A DNA stretch of 22,221 nt from Elysia marginata (taxonomy: Eukaryota; Mollusca; Gastropoda; Plakobranchidae): positions 154,468 to 176,688 of the forward strand of contig BMAT01007137.1 of assembly GCA_019649035.1 (NCBI GenBank). The letters run 5' to 3'. The first letter of the stretch is position 1. Each line of letters begins with the position of its first letter. The translations under genes were made by a program, and so were the position numbers. Below are positions 9,301 to 17,349 of this stretch, in pieces. The notes under the pieces were generated by a model, which saw only the letters and a program-made list of their open reading frames with translations, was not told where the DNA came from and ran no database searches.

Positions 9301-9753
9301 TGGCCCACATTTTGCTAGAAAAAAAACCACAAAGCAATTAGCGCAGCGGGTAGGAATTCAGAGAATTTGCAAAGATTTCTAGACTCCATTGAGCTCGAAT
9401 TAGGGCGACTTGTAAGAGCTTTTGGTTATAAGACGAACAACAACTGTTTAAAATAATATTCAAGTTAATATAAATTTTAAAAGAAATATTCTTAAAACTA
9501 AATCTGTTTTACTCTTTTTTTTGATCAGCTCATTCCAGCGCCACTTTTTGACGTATTTCTTCCCAAGCACGCCATTTTGCTGGAGATTTCAGACAATGGC
9601 CACATAGTGACGTCACACCACGACCCAGGGGCGAGCACTCTGATTGCGATCAGTGAAGCCTTCCAGCATGGAGATAATATTTACATTGGACATTTTAAAG
9701 TTCCTTTTGTGGGACATTTGAAAGATTATGAGTTGCAGCAGAAGGGATCTTGA
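3236..9753 (+). CDS. APMAP: APMAP-like (adipocyte plasma membrane-associated protein / hemomucin family), 5'-partial, 5 exons
   Basis: Joined exons 3236-3376, 4193-4305, 5890-6050, 8702-8903 and 9529-9753 give about 280 codons ending in TGA, with all splice phases compatible. Family members are type II membrane glycoproteins whose extracytoplasmic part is a strictosidine-synthase-like six-bladed beta-propeller; vertebrate APMAP has been reported to have arylesterase activity, and the physiological substrate is unclear. Visible family landmarks in order are [90 protein letters not shown] and [11 protein letters not shown]. Vertebrate APMAP is about 416 residues, so roughly the first 135, including the membrane anchor, should be encoded left of the window. 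Two NG(S/T) sequons in exon 2 could be N-glycosylated. I see no frameshift or stop, so the copy looks functional. Paralogues exist in invertebrates, so orthology to vertebrate APMAP is not proven. Confidence 0.92.
3377..4192 (+). other. APMAP-like intron a
   Basis: A GTGAGT donor and a TAG acceptor bound this AT-rich intron. It holds a G-rich run (about 3669-3687) and no recognisable element or exon. Confidence 0.85.
3669..3687 (+). repeat. Poly-G run, G6-C-G12
   Basis: Eighteen G in nineteen bases on the transcript strand of the intron. It has the composition needed for a G-quadruplex, and is also a common site of assembly or polymerase slippage error. Confidence 0.85.
4193..4305 (+). CDS. 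APMAP: APMAP-like exon b
   Basis: The exon lies between a TAG acceptor (4190-4192) and a GTGGGT donor (4306-4311). It encodes [19 protein letters not shown], then [18 protein letters not shown]. The SS-KW-RRDY block is a strong family marker. Choosing the donor after GAG, and not the GTATGA ten bases earlier, gives [10 protein letters not shown], which keeps the spacing seen in vertebrate APMAP between RRDY and the GR(L/I)L block. Confidence 0.9.
4690..4775 (-). mobile_element. tRNA-like SINE head (Leu/Ser-type A box), antisense in intron
   Basis: On the minus strand there is an A-box-like TGGCGGAGGCG (4749-4759) followed by TTAAGG, as in type II tRNAs such as Leu and Ser. Thirty-five bases on is a weaker B-box-like GGTCCGATCGC (4704-4714, 8 of 11 to consensus). 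The arrangement fits a tRNA-derived SINE promoter or a tRNA pseudogene. No clear tail or target-site duplication could be defined by eye. Confidence 0.5.
5222..5480 (-). mobile_element. Putative SINE with tRNA-like B box, antisense in intron
   Basis: This GC-richer island stands out from the AT-rich intron. On the minus strand it carries GGTTCGAAACG (5423-5433), a 9 of 11 match to the pol III B box, preceded by GTGGCCAAGAGGTCGGGG. A body with CCGGTCACATTATACTGACA on the plus strand (about 5366-5385) and ACATTTTACGGGCTGCCACC (about 5309-5328) follows it. It resembles SINE bodies I associate with molluscs, but the family is not confirmed. The 5' (right) end and A box are unclear. Confidence 0.55.
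5890..6050 (+). CDS. APMAP: APMAP-like exon c
   Basis: The exon lies between CAG (5887-5889) and the GTAAGA donor (6051-6056). It enters in phase 0 and leaves two bases (AA), completed by the first base of the next exon to Lys. It encodes [20 protein letters not shown], then [20 protein letters not shown] and ARIT. The GR(I/L)L-(A/E)(F/Y)D, NG(L/V) and VAE-MARI blocks are typical of the APMAP and strictosidine-synthase-like fold. Confidence 0.93.
6279..6320 (+). repeat. C12 followed by A17-G-A12 homopolymer tract
   Basis: A run of twelve C is directly joined to a long A run broken by a single G at 6308. It could be the poly(A) tail of an old retroposed copy or plain slippage. No obvious element is readable immediately upstream. 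Confidence 0.85.
6660..6790 (-). mobile_element. tRNA-like SINE head, antisense in intron
   Basis: On the minus strand a B-box-like GGTTCGGACCC (6694-6704, 9 of 11) is preceded by a tRNA-like stretch with GCTTAGCTTTTGAACC and a weak A-box-like TGGTGCTGTAA. The pattern fits a decayed tRNA-derived SINE. The 3' boundary (left on the plus strand) is not defined. Confidence 0.45.
7540..7621. repeat. Long near-perfect inverted repeat (hairpin)
   Basis: Left arm 7546-7574 and right arm 7590-7618 are exact reverse complements over 29 bases, around a 15-base loop (7575-7589). Allowing a 3-base (CAT) insertion in the left arm, pairing extends outward to 7540 and 7621. The arms read CATCATGTTTAAGAGC at the outer left and TAATTATTTC at the inner left. 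Candidates are a small foldback element or MITE, or a hairpin precursor RNA from the intron. The pairing is more perfect than in most animal miRNA precursors. Confidence 0.9.
8702..8903 (+). CDS. APMAP: APMAP-like exon d
   Basis: The acceptor is TTTCCCTAG ending at 8701. The first base completes Lys from exon c and gives [20 protein letters not shown], then [20 protein letters not shown], then [15 protein letters not shown] and [11 protein letters not shown](Y/F)PDNI is the most diagnostic motif of the family. The donor is GTCGGT (8904-8909), weaker than the others in this gene, and leaves phase 0. Confidence 0.93.
8904..9528 (+). other. APMAP-like intron d
   Basis: The intron runs from GTCGGT to TTGATCAG. 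Apart from a possible tRNA-like relic near 9335-9410 it is AT-rich with nothing recognisable. Confidence 0.85.
9335..9412 (+). mobile_element. Possible tRNA-derived relic (A box clear, B box weak)
   Basis: TAGCGCAGCGG (9339-9349) matches the pol III A-box consensus very well. A weak B-box-like AGCTCGAATTA (9392-9402) follows about 53 bases on. The cloverleaf is not convincing by eye, so this is at best a decayed SINE or tRNA pseudogene, in the sense orientation of the host gene. Confidence 0.3.
9529..9753 (+). CDS. APMAP: APMAP-like terminal exon e
   Basis: The exon starts after TTTTTTGATCAG and is in phase 0 with exon d. It encodes [20 protein letters not shown], then [16 protein letters not shown], then [20 protein letters not shown], and ends QQKGS before TGA (9751-9753). 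The (S)LHDP-like HHDP and the (L/I)Y-(L/I)G-F-PF block are the last propeller blade of the family. The short tail after PFVGHL is of normal family length. Confidence 0.93.
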   Translation, partial: LIPAPLFDVFLPKHAILLEISDNGHIVTSHHDPGASTLIAISEAFQHGDNIYIGHFKVPFVGHLKDYELQQKGS

Positions 9754-10267
9754 TATTTTGAACAGCGGCTTTTTTTATATTTTGTTGTATCATAATGCTT
9801 ATGTATCTTTTGAGACTTACATGCACAGACCAGAAGATGTTCAGGAAATTTTGACCTTGATATAATATTATTTTCTTTACTTGTAAAAATCCTAAAGATG
9901 CTGCCTTTATACGAAATTAGCCAATATACAATTGACTACTAAGTTAGGCTGTGGCATTAGTGGAACAACCATGGGATAATAGGAAGTATGAAGACAGTGT
10001 TTTGTCAACGCACTGGAGAAGTTTATTGATTTGTTTTGAAATGTACACTTCGATATCATAACTGCCTTCAGACAAATTCATGGTGCCTTCTCTTCTTTGC
10101 TTTAGGTTAATTCCACTTCCTTCAGTTGTGAGATGTAATGGTATCATAAAATAAAATAAAATCAAAGGGATACTATTATTATGTACATGCAACACACATA
10201 GTTCACCTTTTTATCTCCCTGTAAGCCTTATCTGGGTATGAAATTGCCAGGCATTAGAGAATTTTAA
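9754..10267 (+). other. Likely 3' UTR of the APMAP-like gene and downstream spacer
   Basis: AT-rich DNA follows the stop codon. Overlapping AATAAA signals occur at 10150-10160. No further coding sequence is recognisable. Confidence 0.5.
10150..10160 (+). promoter_or_regulatory. Candidate polyadenylation signals (two AATAAA)
   Basis: AATAAA occurs at 10150-10155 and again at 10155-10160, about 400 bases after the stop codon, and is the best candidate signal before the repeat block. Use of the site cannot be seen from sequence alone. Confidence 0.45.
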
Positions 10268-10803
10268 GACTTTTTTCGCACAAATGTAAACATGGTGTGT
10301 TCTTGAAACTTAATTGCTGCCTCTTCAGTATGCAGTATGTAGTTTTTAGTAAGTGAAGTATGATAGATACAGACAGAGAAACAAAGGGAGAGCGGCAGAT
10401 ACAGGTAAAGACAAGTAAGTGAGAGAGAGACACACAGACCAAGAAACAGAGGGAGAGACAGAGAAACAGAGGGGTAGAGACATAGAAACAAAGGGAGAGA
10501 GAGGAGGGACAGAGAAACAGAGAAAGAGAGACAGAGAAACAAAGGGAGAGAGACAGAGAAACAGTGGTAGAGAGTCAGGTAAGCATAAGGAGAGACACAG
10601 AGAAACAAAGGGAGAGAGAGCAAGGGAGAGAGAGAGAAGAGGGGGGAACAGAGAAACAGAAGGAGACAGACACAGAGAGGTATAAAATACGGAGAAACAA
10701 AACAGAGAGAAACAAAGAAACAGAGTGAGAGAGACACACATAGAGAGAAAGGGATATAATAGAGAGAGACATAGAAACAGACGGAGAGAGACAGAGAAAC
10801 ACA
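10268..10803 (+). repeat. Repeat unit copy A: unique head plus purine-rich tail
   Basis: The head (about 10268-10400) reads GCACAAATGTAAACATGG and then TGTTCTTGAAACTTAATTGC, and is clearly related to a second head about 1,438 bases downstream. The tail (about 10366-10803) is a degenerate minisatellite of GAGAGACAGAGAAACA-like units, almost free of pyrimidines other than C. Its long open frames on both strands come from composition and are not genes. The right end is cut by the assembly gap. Confidence 0.8.
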
Positions 10804-11686
10804 NNNNNNNNNNNNNNNNNNNNNNNNNNNNNNNNNNNNNNNNNNNNNNNNNNNNNNNNNNNNNNNNNNNNNNNNNNNNNNNNNNNNNNNNNNNNNNNNN
10901 NNNNNNNNNNNNNNNNNNNNNNNNNNNNNNNNNNNNNNNNNNNNNNNNNNNNNNNNNNNNNNNNNNNNNNNNNNNNNNNNNNNNNNNNNNNNNNNNNNNN
11001 NNNNNNNNNNNNNNNNNNNNNNNNNNNNNNNNNNNNNNNNNNNNNNNNNNNNNNNNNNNNNNNNNNNNNNNNNNNNNNNNNNNNNNNNNNNNNNNNNNNN
11101 NNNNNNNNNNNNNNNNNNNNNNNNNNNNNNNNNNNNNNNNNNNNNNNNNNNNNNNNNNNNNNNNNNNNNNNNNNNNNNNNNNNNNNNNNNNNNNNNNNNN
11201 NNNNNNNNNNNNNNNNNNNNNNNNNNNNNNNNNNNNNNNNNNNNNNNNNNNNNNNNNNNNNNNNNNNNNNNNNNNNNNNNNNNNNNNNNNNNNNNNNNNN
11301 NNNNNNNNNNNNNNNNNNNNNNNNNNNNNNNNNNNNNNNNNNNNNNNNNNNNNNNNNNNNNNNNNNNNNNNNNNNNNNNNNNNNNNNNNNNNNNNNNNNN
11401 NNNNNNNNNNNNNNNNNNNNNNNNNNNNNNNNNNNNNNNNNNNNNNNNNNNNNNNNNNNNNNNNNNNNNNNNNNNNNNNNNNNNNNNNNNNNNNNNNNNN
11501 NNNNNNNNNNNNNNNNNNNNNNNNNNNNNNNNNNNNNNNNNNNNNNNNNNNNNNNNNNNNNNNNNNNNNNNNNNNNNNNNNNNNNNNNNNNNNNNNNNNN
11601 NNNNNNNNNNNNNNNNNNNNNNNNNNNNNNNNNNNNNNNNNNNNNNNNNNNNNNNNNNNNNNNNNNNNNNNNNNNNNNNNNNNNNN
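10804..11686. other. Assembly gap (883 N)
   Basis: There is no sequence here. The gap interrupts a purine-rich tandem repeat, which probably defeated assembly, so the true length may differ from the number of N. Confidence 0.99.
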
Positions 11687-11705
11687 GTGCGTGTGCTTAA
11701 GGTCT

Positions 11706-12217
11706 CTATTTTTTAGCACAGAGGTAAACTTGGTATGTTCTCAAAGCAATAGCTGCCTTTTAACAAGGTTGAATATGGCATGTTGCTGTTGATAAGTAAG
11801 GTATTTGACATAGACACACAGAGTGAAACAAAGGGAGTGCAACAGAGACAGGGAGAGACAAGAGAGAGAGTGTGAAAGAGAGCGAGAGAGGCAGGCAGAC
11901 AGACATAGAAACAGAGTGAGAGGGACACATAGAGAGAGACAAGAAACAGAGGGAGAGAGACATAATTATAGAGAAAGAGAGACAGGTAAACACAAGGAAA
12001 GAGACAGAGAGACAGGTAAACATAAGGAAAGAGACAGAGAGACAGGTAAACATAAGGAAAGAGACAGAGAGACAGACAGAAGGAGAGAGACATAGAGAAA
12101 AAGAGACACAGTGGGAGAGAGTCAAACTGAAAGAGAGATAACGAAGGAGGCAAGGGAAGAGAGACATAGAGAGACAGGCAAAGCCAGAGAAACAGAGAGA
12201 GACAGAGAGAAAGATAT

Positions 12218-12220
<3 letters not shown>
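11706..12220 (+). repeat. Repeat unit copy B: related head plus purine-rich tail
   Basis: The head (about 11706-11840) contains GCACAGAGGTAAACTTGG and TATGTTCTCAAAGC, aligned with copy A by sight with scattered substitutions and small indels. The similarity runs on through the start of the GAAACAAAGGGAG purine-rich tail. The tail includes a 30-bp tandem repeat (11979-12068) and ends in a TA run. Both copies are in the same orientation. Confidence 0.8.
11979..12068 (+). repeat. 30-bp minisatellite, 3 units
   Basis: Three consecutive 30-base units start at 11979, 12009 and 12039. Units two and three are identical, and unit one differs at a single base (CACAAGG against CATAAGG). Each begins GAGACAGGTAAACA. 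Being an exact multiple of three, the array keeps any frame open, which explains spurious reading frames here. Confidence 0.9.

Positions 12221-12259
<39 letters not shown>
12221..12259. repeat. (TA)n microsatellite
   Basis: An uninterrupted alternating TA run of about 39 bases follows directly on the purine-rich tail. Confidence 0.97.
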
Positions 12260-12262
<3 letters not shown>

Positions 12263-12361
12263 AGCAGGCAGACAGACAAAAAAGAGACATGTGTTTAGTA
12301 TCCAACAGCACTAGAATGAAAAGCGAAAACTGAATGTAAGGTCAAAATTAAGAAAAAAAAA

Positions 12362-12620
12362 TTATCTTTTACCTCCCTCTTAAATGTGACCCCGCGGTGG
12401 CTACACTCCGTTTCCGGCCGTTTGACTGGAGCTCGCGGCATCTGCCCAACTACAAAGCAACAGCAAAAGACTGTTCAGTATGACTAGCATGACAGTCCTG
12501 TGGATGACAGCATTTTGCTTCCCTATAAATGACGGTGGCAATATGACCGCGGCTGTCATAACGTTTTAGGAAGTCACAGACCTCAGGAATTCATTTAACC
12601 ATCTGCTTCGGCTTCGGGTC
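12362..12620. other. GC-richer island with CCGCGG sites
   Basis: This stretch has clearly more G+C and CpG than the DNA on either side, including two CCGCGG sites (about 12392 and 12548), GAGCTCGCGGC, and a TATAAAT at about 12524. No reading frame or RNA gene is recognisable. It may be an old element or a regulatory patch; I cannot tell which. Confidence 0.3.
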
Positions 12621-14220
12621 AAAACTATTCCATTTTATGAAAAATGAAAGGTAAAAGTTTTTTTTTACTCGAAGATATAACTTAAACGACGTACGCTATT
12701 TCTAATAGCATGGTACTCCTCGCATGTCAAGAATTCTTTCCTATAAGATTATAATCGTTTTTAATGAATACAAAATTATTAAAATCCATATCTTAGAAAC
12801 TTTTCACCGCCAATGCATTGTAAAACTGTGTTATATGGTTGACTGTAATATATTCATGTAATTGTACATTGCTTTCTATGTCATTTAATTGGATTTCCAA
12901 TAACAAATAATAGTAAGCTACTGATATTTAGACATTGTTATGTTGCATAATACTTTAAAATTTAAAAAAATGTAGTAATGTGTTTTTCTCTAAACCTTTA
13001 GAAGATTATTTGATTTTTTTAAAACTTTTTTTATTTTCGATACGTAAAAACTTGCACTTATATTTCTTCATAGTGATCGATGATATTCTACTAATGTAGT
13101 GGTTGTGTGTATTTTAGTACAGCTTTTTTTAGTGGAATGGCTGTTGACGTTTAAGAATGTAAAGAATTTCAAACATTAAAATAAGTTTTTAGCTCTTGCA
13201 AATAAACAGCTGTATGGCTTATTAATTTTCTTAGGATTCGCTTTTCTGACTTTTAAGCTACTTTCATCAATAAATATAAACATAATTATATATTTCATTA
13301 AGGCAGTACAACAACACAGTATTAACACAAAGGTATTAATAAAATGGTAATCTATATATCCATTTTGGTAGCCGTTTCTTTTTTTGTGAAAGGTTTTTAA
13401 CGACTGCATCGATTTACACGCGGTTTTCAATTAAAAAATACTTTGAATATACGGGACTGCGAATAAAAAATACAGTTTTAAACTTTCACTACAACTTCTT
13501 CGTACCAAGCAAAACAAAATTTTGTTTAGTTTCGCTAGATAGGGAACTACATCTTTTTAAAGAGTTGATTTCTCATTTTTAGATTTAAAGCCAAAGACAA
13601 TCAAAACAAAATCGACTAGCCACAAAGATTTTCATTTTATGGGATAACAACTAGCCCTACTTTTCATTGCAACAGTTTCAAAGAAGTGAAAATAAAAACA
13701 TCGCGTAATTTAGATGCCGTTAGATCAGGATTTAGACTCTAGACTTGGTCTTCTTTTAGCTTGATATATCGCCTTGTCACTTCTTTCTAAACGTAAGCTG
13801 CACTGAAAGTGAAATGGCTGTGTTCATGAAATTTGCTACTATTTAAACTTTTTCTTTCTGTAAAGTAACATATAAAATAACACTTCCCAGTTCTCAGTTT
13901 GGATTTGAAGAGAACGTACGTCATGCCCCATGTGAAAGTAAAGTTGATCTAGGCCTAAACTCTATTTTTTAAATGTTTTTTTCCAATTCTAGGCAGTTCA
14001 AGGTAGACAATAAAAAATGAAAATGCTCTTCTTCATTATATGAACATTGTGTCTTTATCAATGTCATCATGCCTTGGAAGAGACGAAGTTCATGAGCAGC
14101 TAAACTTAGAGCAAAAAGTTTCGAATTCAAAATCAAATACAAACTGAGAAGTAGTAGAAGCAGCAGATCAGCTACCAAAAGCATTCTTTTACCATGTGAA
14201 GTCATTTAGATCTACTCGTG
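12621..14220. other. AT-rich DNA, nothing recognised
   Basis: I see no supported gene, element or array. Short open frames here look like chance in AT-rich sequence. Confidence 0.6.
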
Positions 14221-14263
14221 AGTGCTACAATGGGTAGCTGAGCACACAATGTACACAATGTCT

Positions 14264-15240
14264 TTACTATTGATCCGAGCGGCAATGGCAAAGTGGGTCT
14301 GCAGCTCTTTCCTAAACCCCGGCCCGAATTTTAGAACCCCTTCTCTCCGGAGATTCTGCAGTTTCCACCCATTTCCTGGACAATATTCGAGTTTAAGTTG
14401 TTTTTAGTTGACCTCAGTCGGATACAGGGGTGCTAATCTAAATGGATGGAATCCGCAATTCCGTGTTCAAGGACAGGTATATCATCGAATTGGTTTTCTC
14501 CTTCCAACTTTTCGAAATCAGCATTCGTTTCTTCAAGTCTACTTTGTGGACAGCAGAGAAGCGGTACAACAAAGAAAGAGTCCATTTCAAGGACTGGAGT
14601 ATTGTATTCTCGCAGATGTGCAGGATATGCTTCATCAACACAATCGATACATTAGTGAGTTGAGGTATGCACATCAATTTGCCTGCAACTGTTATGATTC
14701 ATATGTCATAGCAATCAGTGAGAATGCTAGGCCCTCTGGAGAACACGAAAAAGGTACAATGCACCAACCTCAAATGACATAGCCGTTTTGATGCCAAATG
14801 ACCCTGTAGGACATACAGATGTTGTTTTGCACACAAGAAGCAATGAGTATATATGCATCAGTTAAATTACACAAAGCTTATCGCATGCTATTTCCGTTTG
14901 GCACAGATGGCTGGAGCCTTCAATTAAAACTTTCAAGCAGACATAAGATTTCTGAACTTCAATGCTATGACTGCCATTTCTCGATTAGGCCTGACAACTA
15001 ACGGTACATATTGTTGCCTGGAAAATTTTTCAAAAGTTCATTGTGGACGCGTACGCTAAAATTTGGTGTGGTCGTCTTCAGAAATTACGATACCAGCAGG
15101 GCAAGCAGAGGGCAGACCCTTATAGTGAATTGCGAGATGCTATATCACACCAGGACAATGTATACCCCCGAAATCTCGGTCAGAGAATCATTTTGCCTTA
15201 ACCAGAGAATGGTGGACCCCGCTATATGTTTGAAAAGATA
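14264..15240 (+). mobile_element. Decayed Helitron replicase-helicase, Helitron-like N-terminal domain
   Basis: This is a broken piece of the large Rep-helicase protein that moves Helitron rolling-circle DNA transposons. In order: GNGKVGLQLFPKPRPEF (about 14281-14334); DNIR (about 14379); LTSVGYRGANL and FRVQGQVYHRIG (to about 14495); LQVYFVDSREAVQQRK; LADVQDMLHQHNRYI; NARPSGEHE. A frameshift then leads to YNAPTSNDIAVLMPNDP (from 14755) and VVLHTRSNEYICIS, stop at 14863-14865. A second shift leads to KLHKAYRMLFPFGTDGWSLQ and HFSIRPDN, stop at 14999-15001. A third leads to KFIVDAYAKIWCGRLQKLR, then NVYPRNLGQRIILP, stop at 15199-15201, and in the same frame GGPRYMFEK. These blocks are the Helitron-like N-terminal domain in the right order. 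The two-histidine Rep nuclease motif and helicase that should follow are absent, so it is an inactive, 3'-truncated relic. Confidence 0.88.
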
Positions 15241-16470
15241 ATTATACCATGTCTCTCTCTTCTCTCTTCACCCCACACCACATTCTCCAACATCCTTAGC
15301 ATTTAAATTTTTCTGTTCGAAGAACTGCTCCTCAGCTTGCAGTATGCTATAGCCTTTGTTATTTTAATGTTATCTGTGATTAGTGATGTTCAACACGGTT
15401 CGTATCATGGTTTAACAAAATATTTTTTGATAAATACTTTTTAGTAAATAGAGCATGATGTAAACAAACCTTTATGACAATTTAAATTGTTTTTTGGGCA
15501 GCTTGATGTCACAGTTTATAGTTTTTTGGTGAAATGTGATTATCTGCTAATGGAAACTTAGTGAAGCGATGTAAGAAAAAGACCTAATCGATTGTGCCTC
15601 AGCTATGCTATTGTTTTAGACGAACAAATGAGTTTTTTTTACTCAGTTTGAAAAAAGTTTTAAAATTAAGCCTTGTGGGAGGGTTTTACATTTGTATAAT
15701 AATGGTACAATTTTATAAATGGATTATTTATACACTTAAGTTCACATTCTACAAATAAAACGCCATCCCACTGGTTATACGAGATTTCAAAGCATAGGGG
15801 GTCTTAAGCCCAGCAGTCTGCTCAATAAACAATAAGTGGAGATAAAAAAACTGAAATAGGTGAGTAGACACGCACCATCGTTTGGTAGAATTCTAATCGA
15901 GTAGATCCAGTGCTGCGTTAGTGAAAATTCCCTCTGGTGATGTATTCAGTGCGCAGTCCTAAAGCAAAATTTTCGGCATGCAATAACTTTTGCCCTTAAC
16001 TGTCTTCATCATTACGTGCATTTAAGAGTGCCCTTTTGATAGATACTGTGCTCTGAAGGTCATATTAGTATGTGCTTGCGCCAGTAGGAGTTTTAATCTA
16101 AGCGATTGAGTGAAAGTTTAATTAACAACTGTTGCTCTGGCTCATTATGACTTGATATGTCTTTGCATGTTATGTCGTATTGACTATTGGTTGAAACTTG
16201 CCCAGTGAATTACAGGGATACGTATCCACACACGAGCACAGAAGGTTTCATAGATGACACTGGAATAGTATTAGGACTGATGTGATCTTATTGTTATTGT
16301 AGTCTAAGGTCACCAGGCAAGAATCAGGCGTGTGTGTGGAGCATTCTGTTTTAAATTCAGGTTCTGTTCCATCAGCGAAGAATGACACTGGAGATGCATC
16401 AGTTAGTCAACACCCATTTCATGTAAACTTCACAGGGGCATTATTTTTAATTTGTTGATGCGCTGGTGTC
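15241..16470. other. AT-rich DNA, nothing recognised
   Basis: No exon, transposase block or array can be supported. The segment lies between the Helitron and hAT relics and may include unrecognised parts of either. Confidence 0.5.
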
Positions 16471-16474
16471 GACT

Positions 16475-16609
16475 CTGTCACACTTACAAGAAGCGCTCTT
16501 GAAAGCTACCAACAGAGATGAAGTTGCACACGTACCAATGCTTTATGGGTCAGACTTCCATGTTAAATCACTGAAAACTCAGCTTCACACTTTTTCTGTG
16601 GACACCTAG
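16475..16609 (+). mobile_element. hAT-like (ZMYM1/TTF-type) transposase remnant
   Basis: A 44-codon open stretch ending in TAG reads LSHLQEALLKATNRDEV, then MLYGSDFHVKSLKTQLHTFS. The pattern (helix ending in LLKA, then L-YG-DF, then SLKTQL..F) is that of the region between catalytic parts in hAT transposases of the ZMYM1-like or TTF-zinc-finger group, known in animals. The neighbouring sequence keeps only traces (KAFKEIATCL about 16630-16660). A later open frame at 16773-17048, with KMFVTFTIPI, might come from the hAT C-terminal dimerisation region, but the match is weak. The copy is dead. Confidence 0.55.
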
Positions 16610-17159
16610 GAGACTCGCGGAGAAGCATAAAAAGCCTTCAAAGAGATTGCAACCTGCCTTTAGGAAAAAAACATCAAGTCAAGTTTCACTGATGTATTTA
16701 TAGGGTTGCTGTTCTTCTAGAATTTGTGCTTGCTATTATAGTACTAATAATAAACGTTGATAGTGAACGTTTTTGTTTGAAGCCCATGAAGGTAAGAACA
16801 TGTCCTCGCACCAGCATGCCACAAAATTAGATAAACCACCTGTTTCTGCTTCACGTGATCAAAGAATACACAGACAACATGTTTTGCTTAACGTTTTTGA
16901 TGCATTGCGTAAAATGTTCGTAACATTTACAATTCCAATCGTGGCAAGAAACACAGTCCTTCAGATTAGACGAATCACCCATACTCACAGGTTGTTGAAC
17001 AAGGGATCAAGAAGACATAAAACATTGACGTTAAATGGTTATCATTAATTTTTTTTCAAACGTTTCTATATTTTACCGTTTGGCTAGCTTTTACCCACGT
17101 AGACATTAGTCTTAGCTAAGTTTTGTATTCCTGTTTGCCTGTGTTTGTTTGTCCCGCAG

Positions 17160-17231
17160 CTGCAACTGGGGCTGATTCAATCTGATCCCTCCGGTGTCGA
17201 GGTGTATCGGACAGCCATGGATGCCCTGTAA
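17160..17231 (+). CDS. Candidate terminal coding exon of an unidentified gene
   Basis: A pyrimidine-rich tract with GTTTGTCCCGCAG makes a strong splice acceptor ending at 17159. It is followed by a 23-codon phase-0 frame, LQLGLIQSDPSGVEV then YRTAMDAL, closed by TAA at 17229-17231. The exon and the next 60 bases are much richer in G+C than the surrounding DNA. I recognise no protein and no partner exon; the upstream neighbours in the window are transposon relics. The other two phases close within 10 codons. It could be the last exon of a gene with a very long intron, or a captured or abandoned exon. Confidence 0.35.
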   Translation: MQLGLIQSDPSGVEVYRTAMDAL

Positions 17232-17343
17232 CATTCCACGGGTTTTACTCAGTCATGCAGCCTGTCCAGACCCTCCAGTCAAATTGAAATTATTATTACG
17301 CCCAGTTTACATGTTAGTTTTTTTTTTATATGTTTTTCTCTGA

Positions 17344-17349
17344 ATTAAA
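17344..17349 (+). promoter_or_regulatory. Possible ATTAAA polyadenylation signal
   Basis: ATTAAA lies about 110 bases after the stop of the candidate terminal exon, which is a reasonable distance for its poly(A) signal. The hexamer is common by chance in such AT-rich DNA. Confidence 0.25.

Noticed and set aside
10264..12311. Long open frames on both strands through the purine-rich blocks, including frames running across the N gap
   Set aside because: They come from low-complexity GAGACA-type repeats and unknown bases; the products are repetitive S/L/C-rich or R/E/T-rich strings with no domain.
16773..17048. 91-codon frame as part of a hAT C-terminal domain
   Set aside because: Only a short hydrophobic stretch is suggestive; the diagnostic ERSFS-like block is not seen, so it is mentioned only as a weak possibility.
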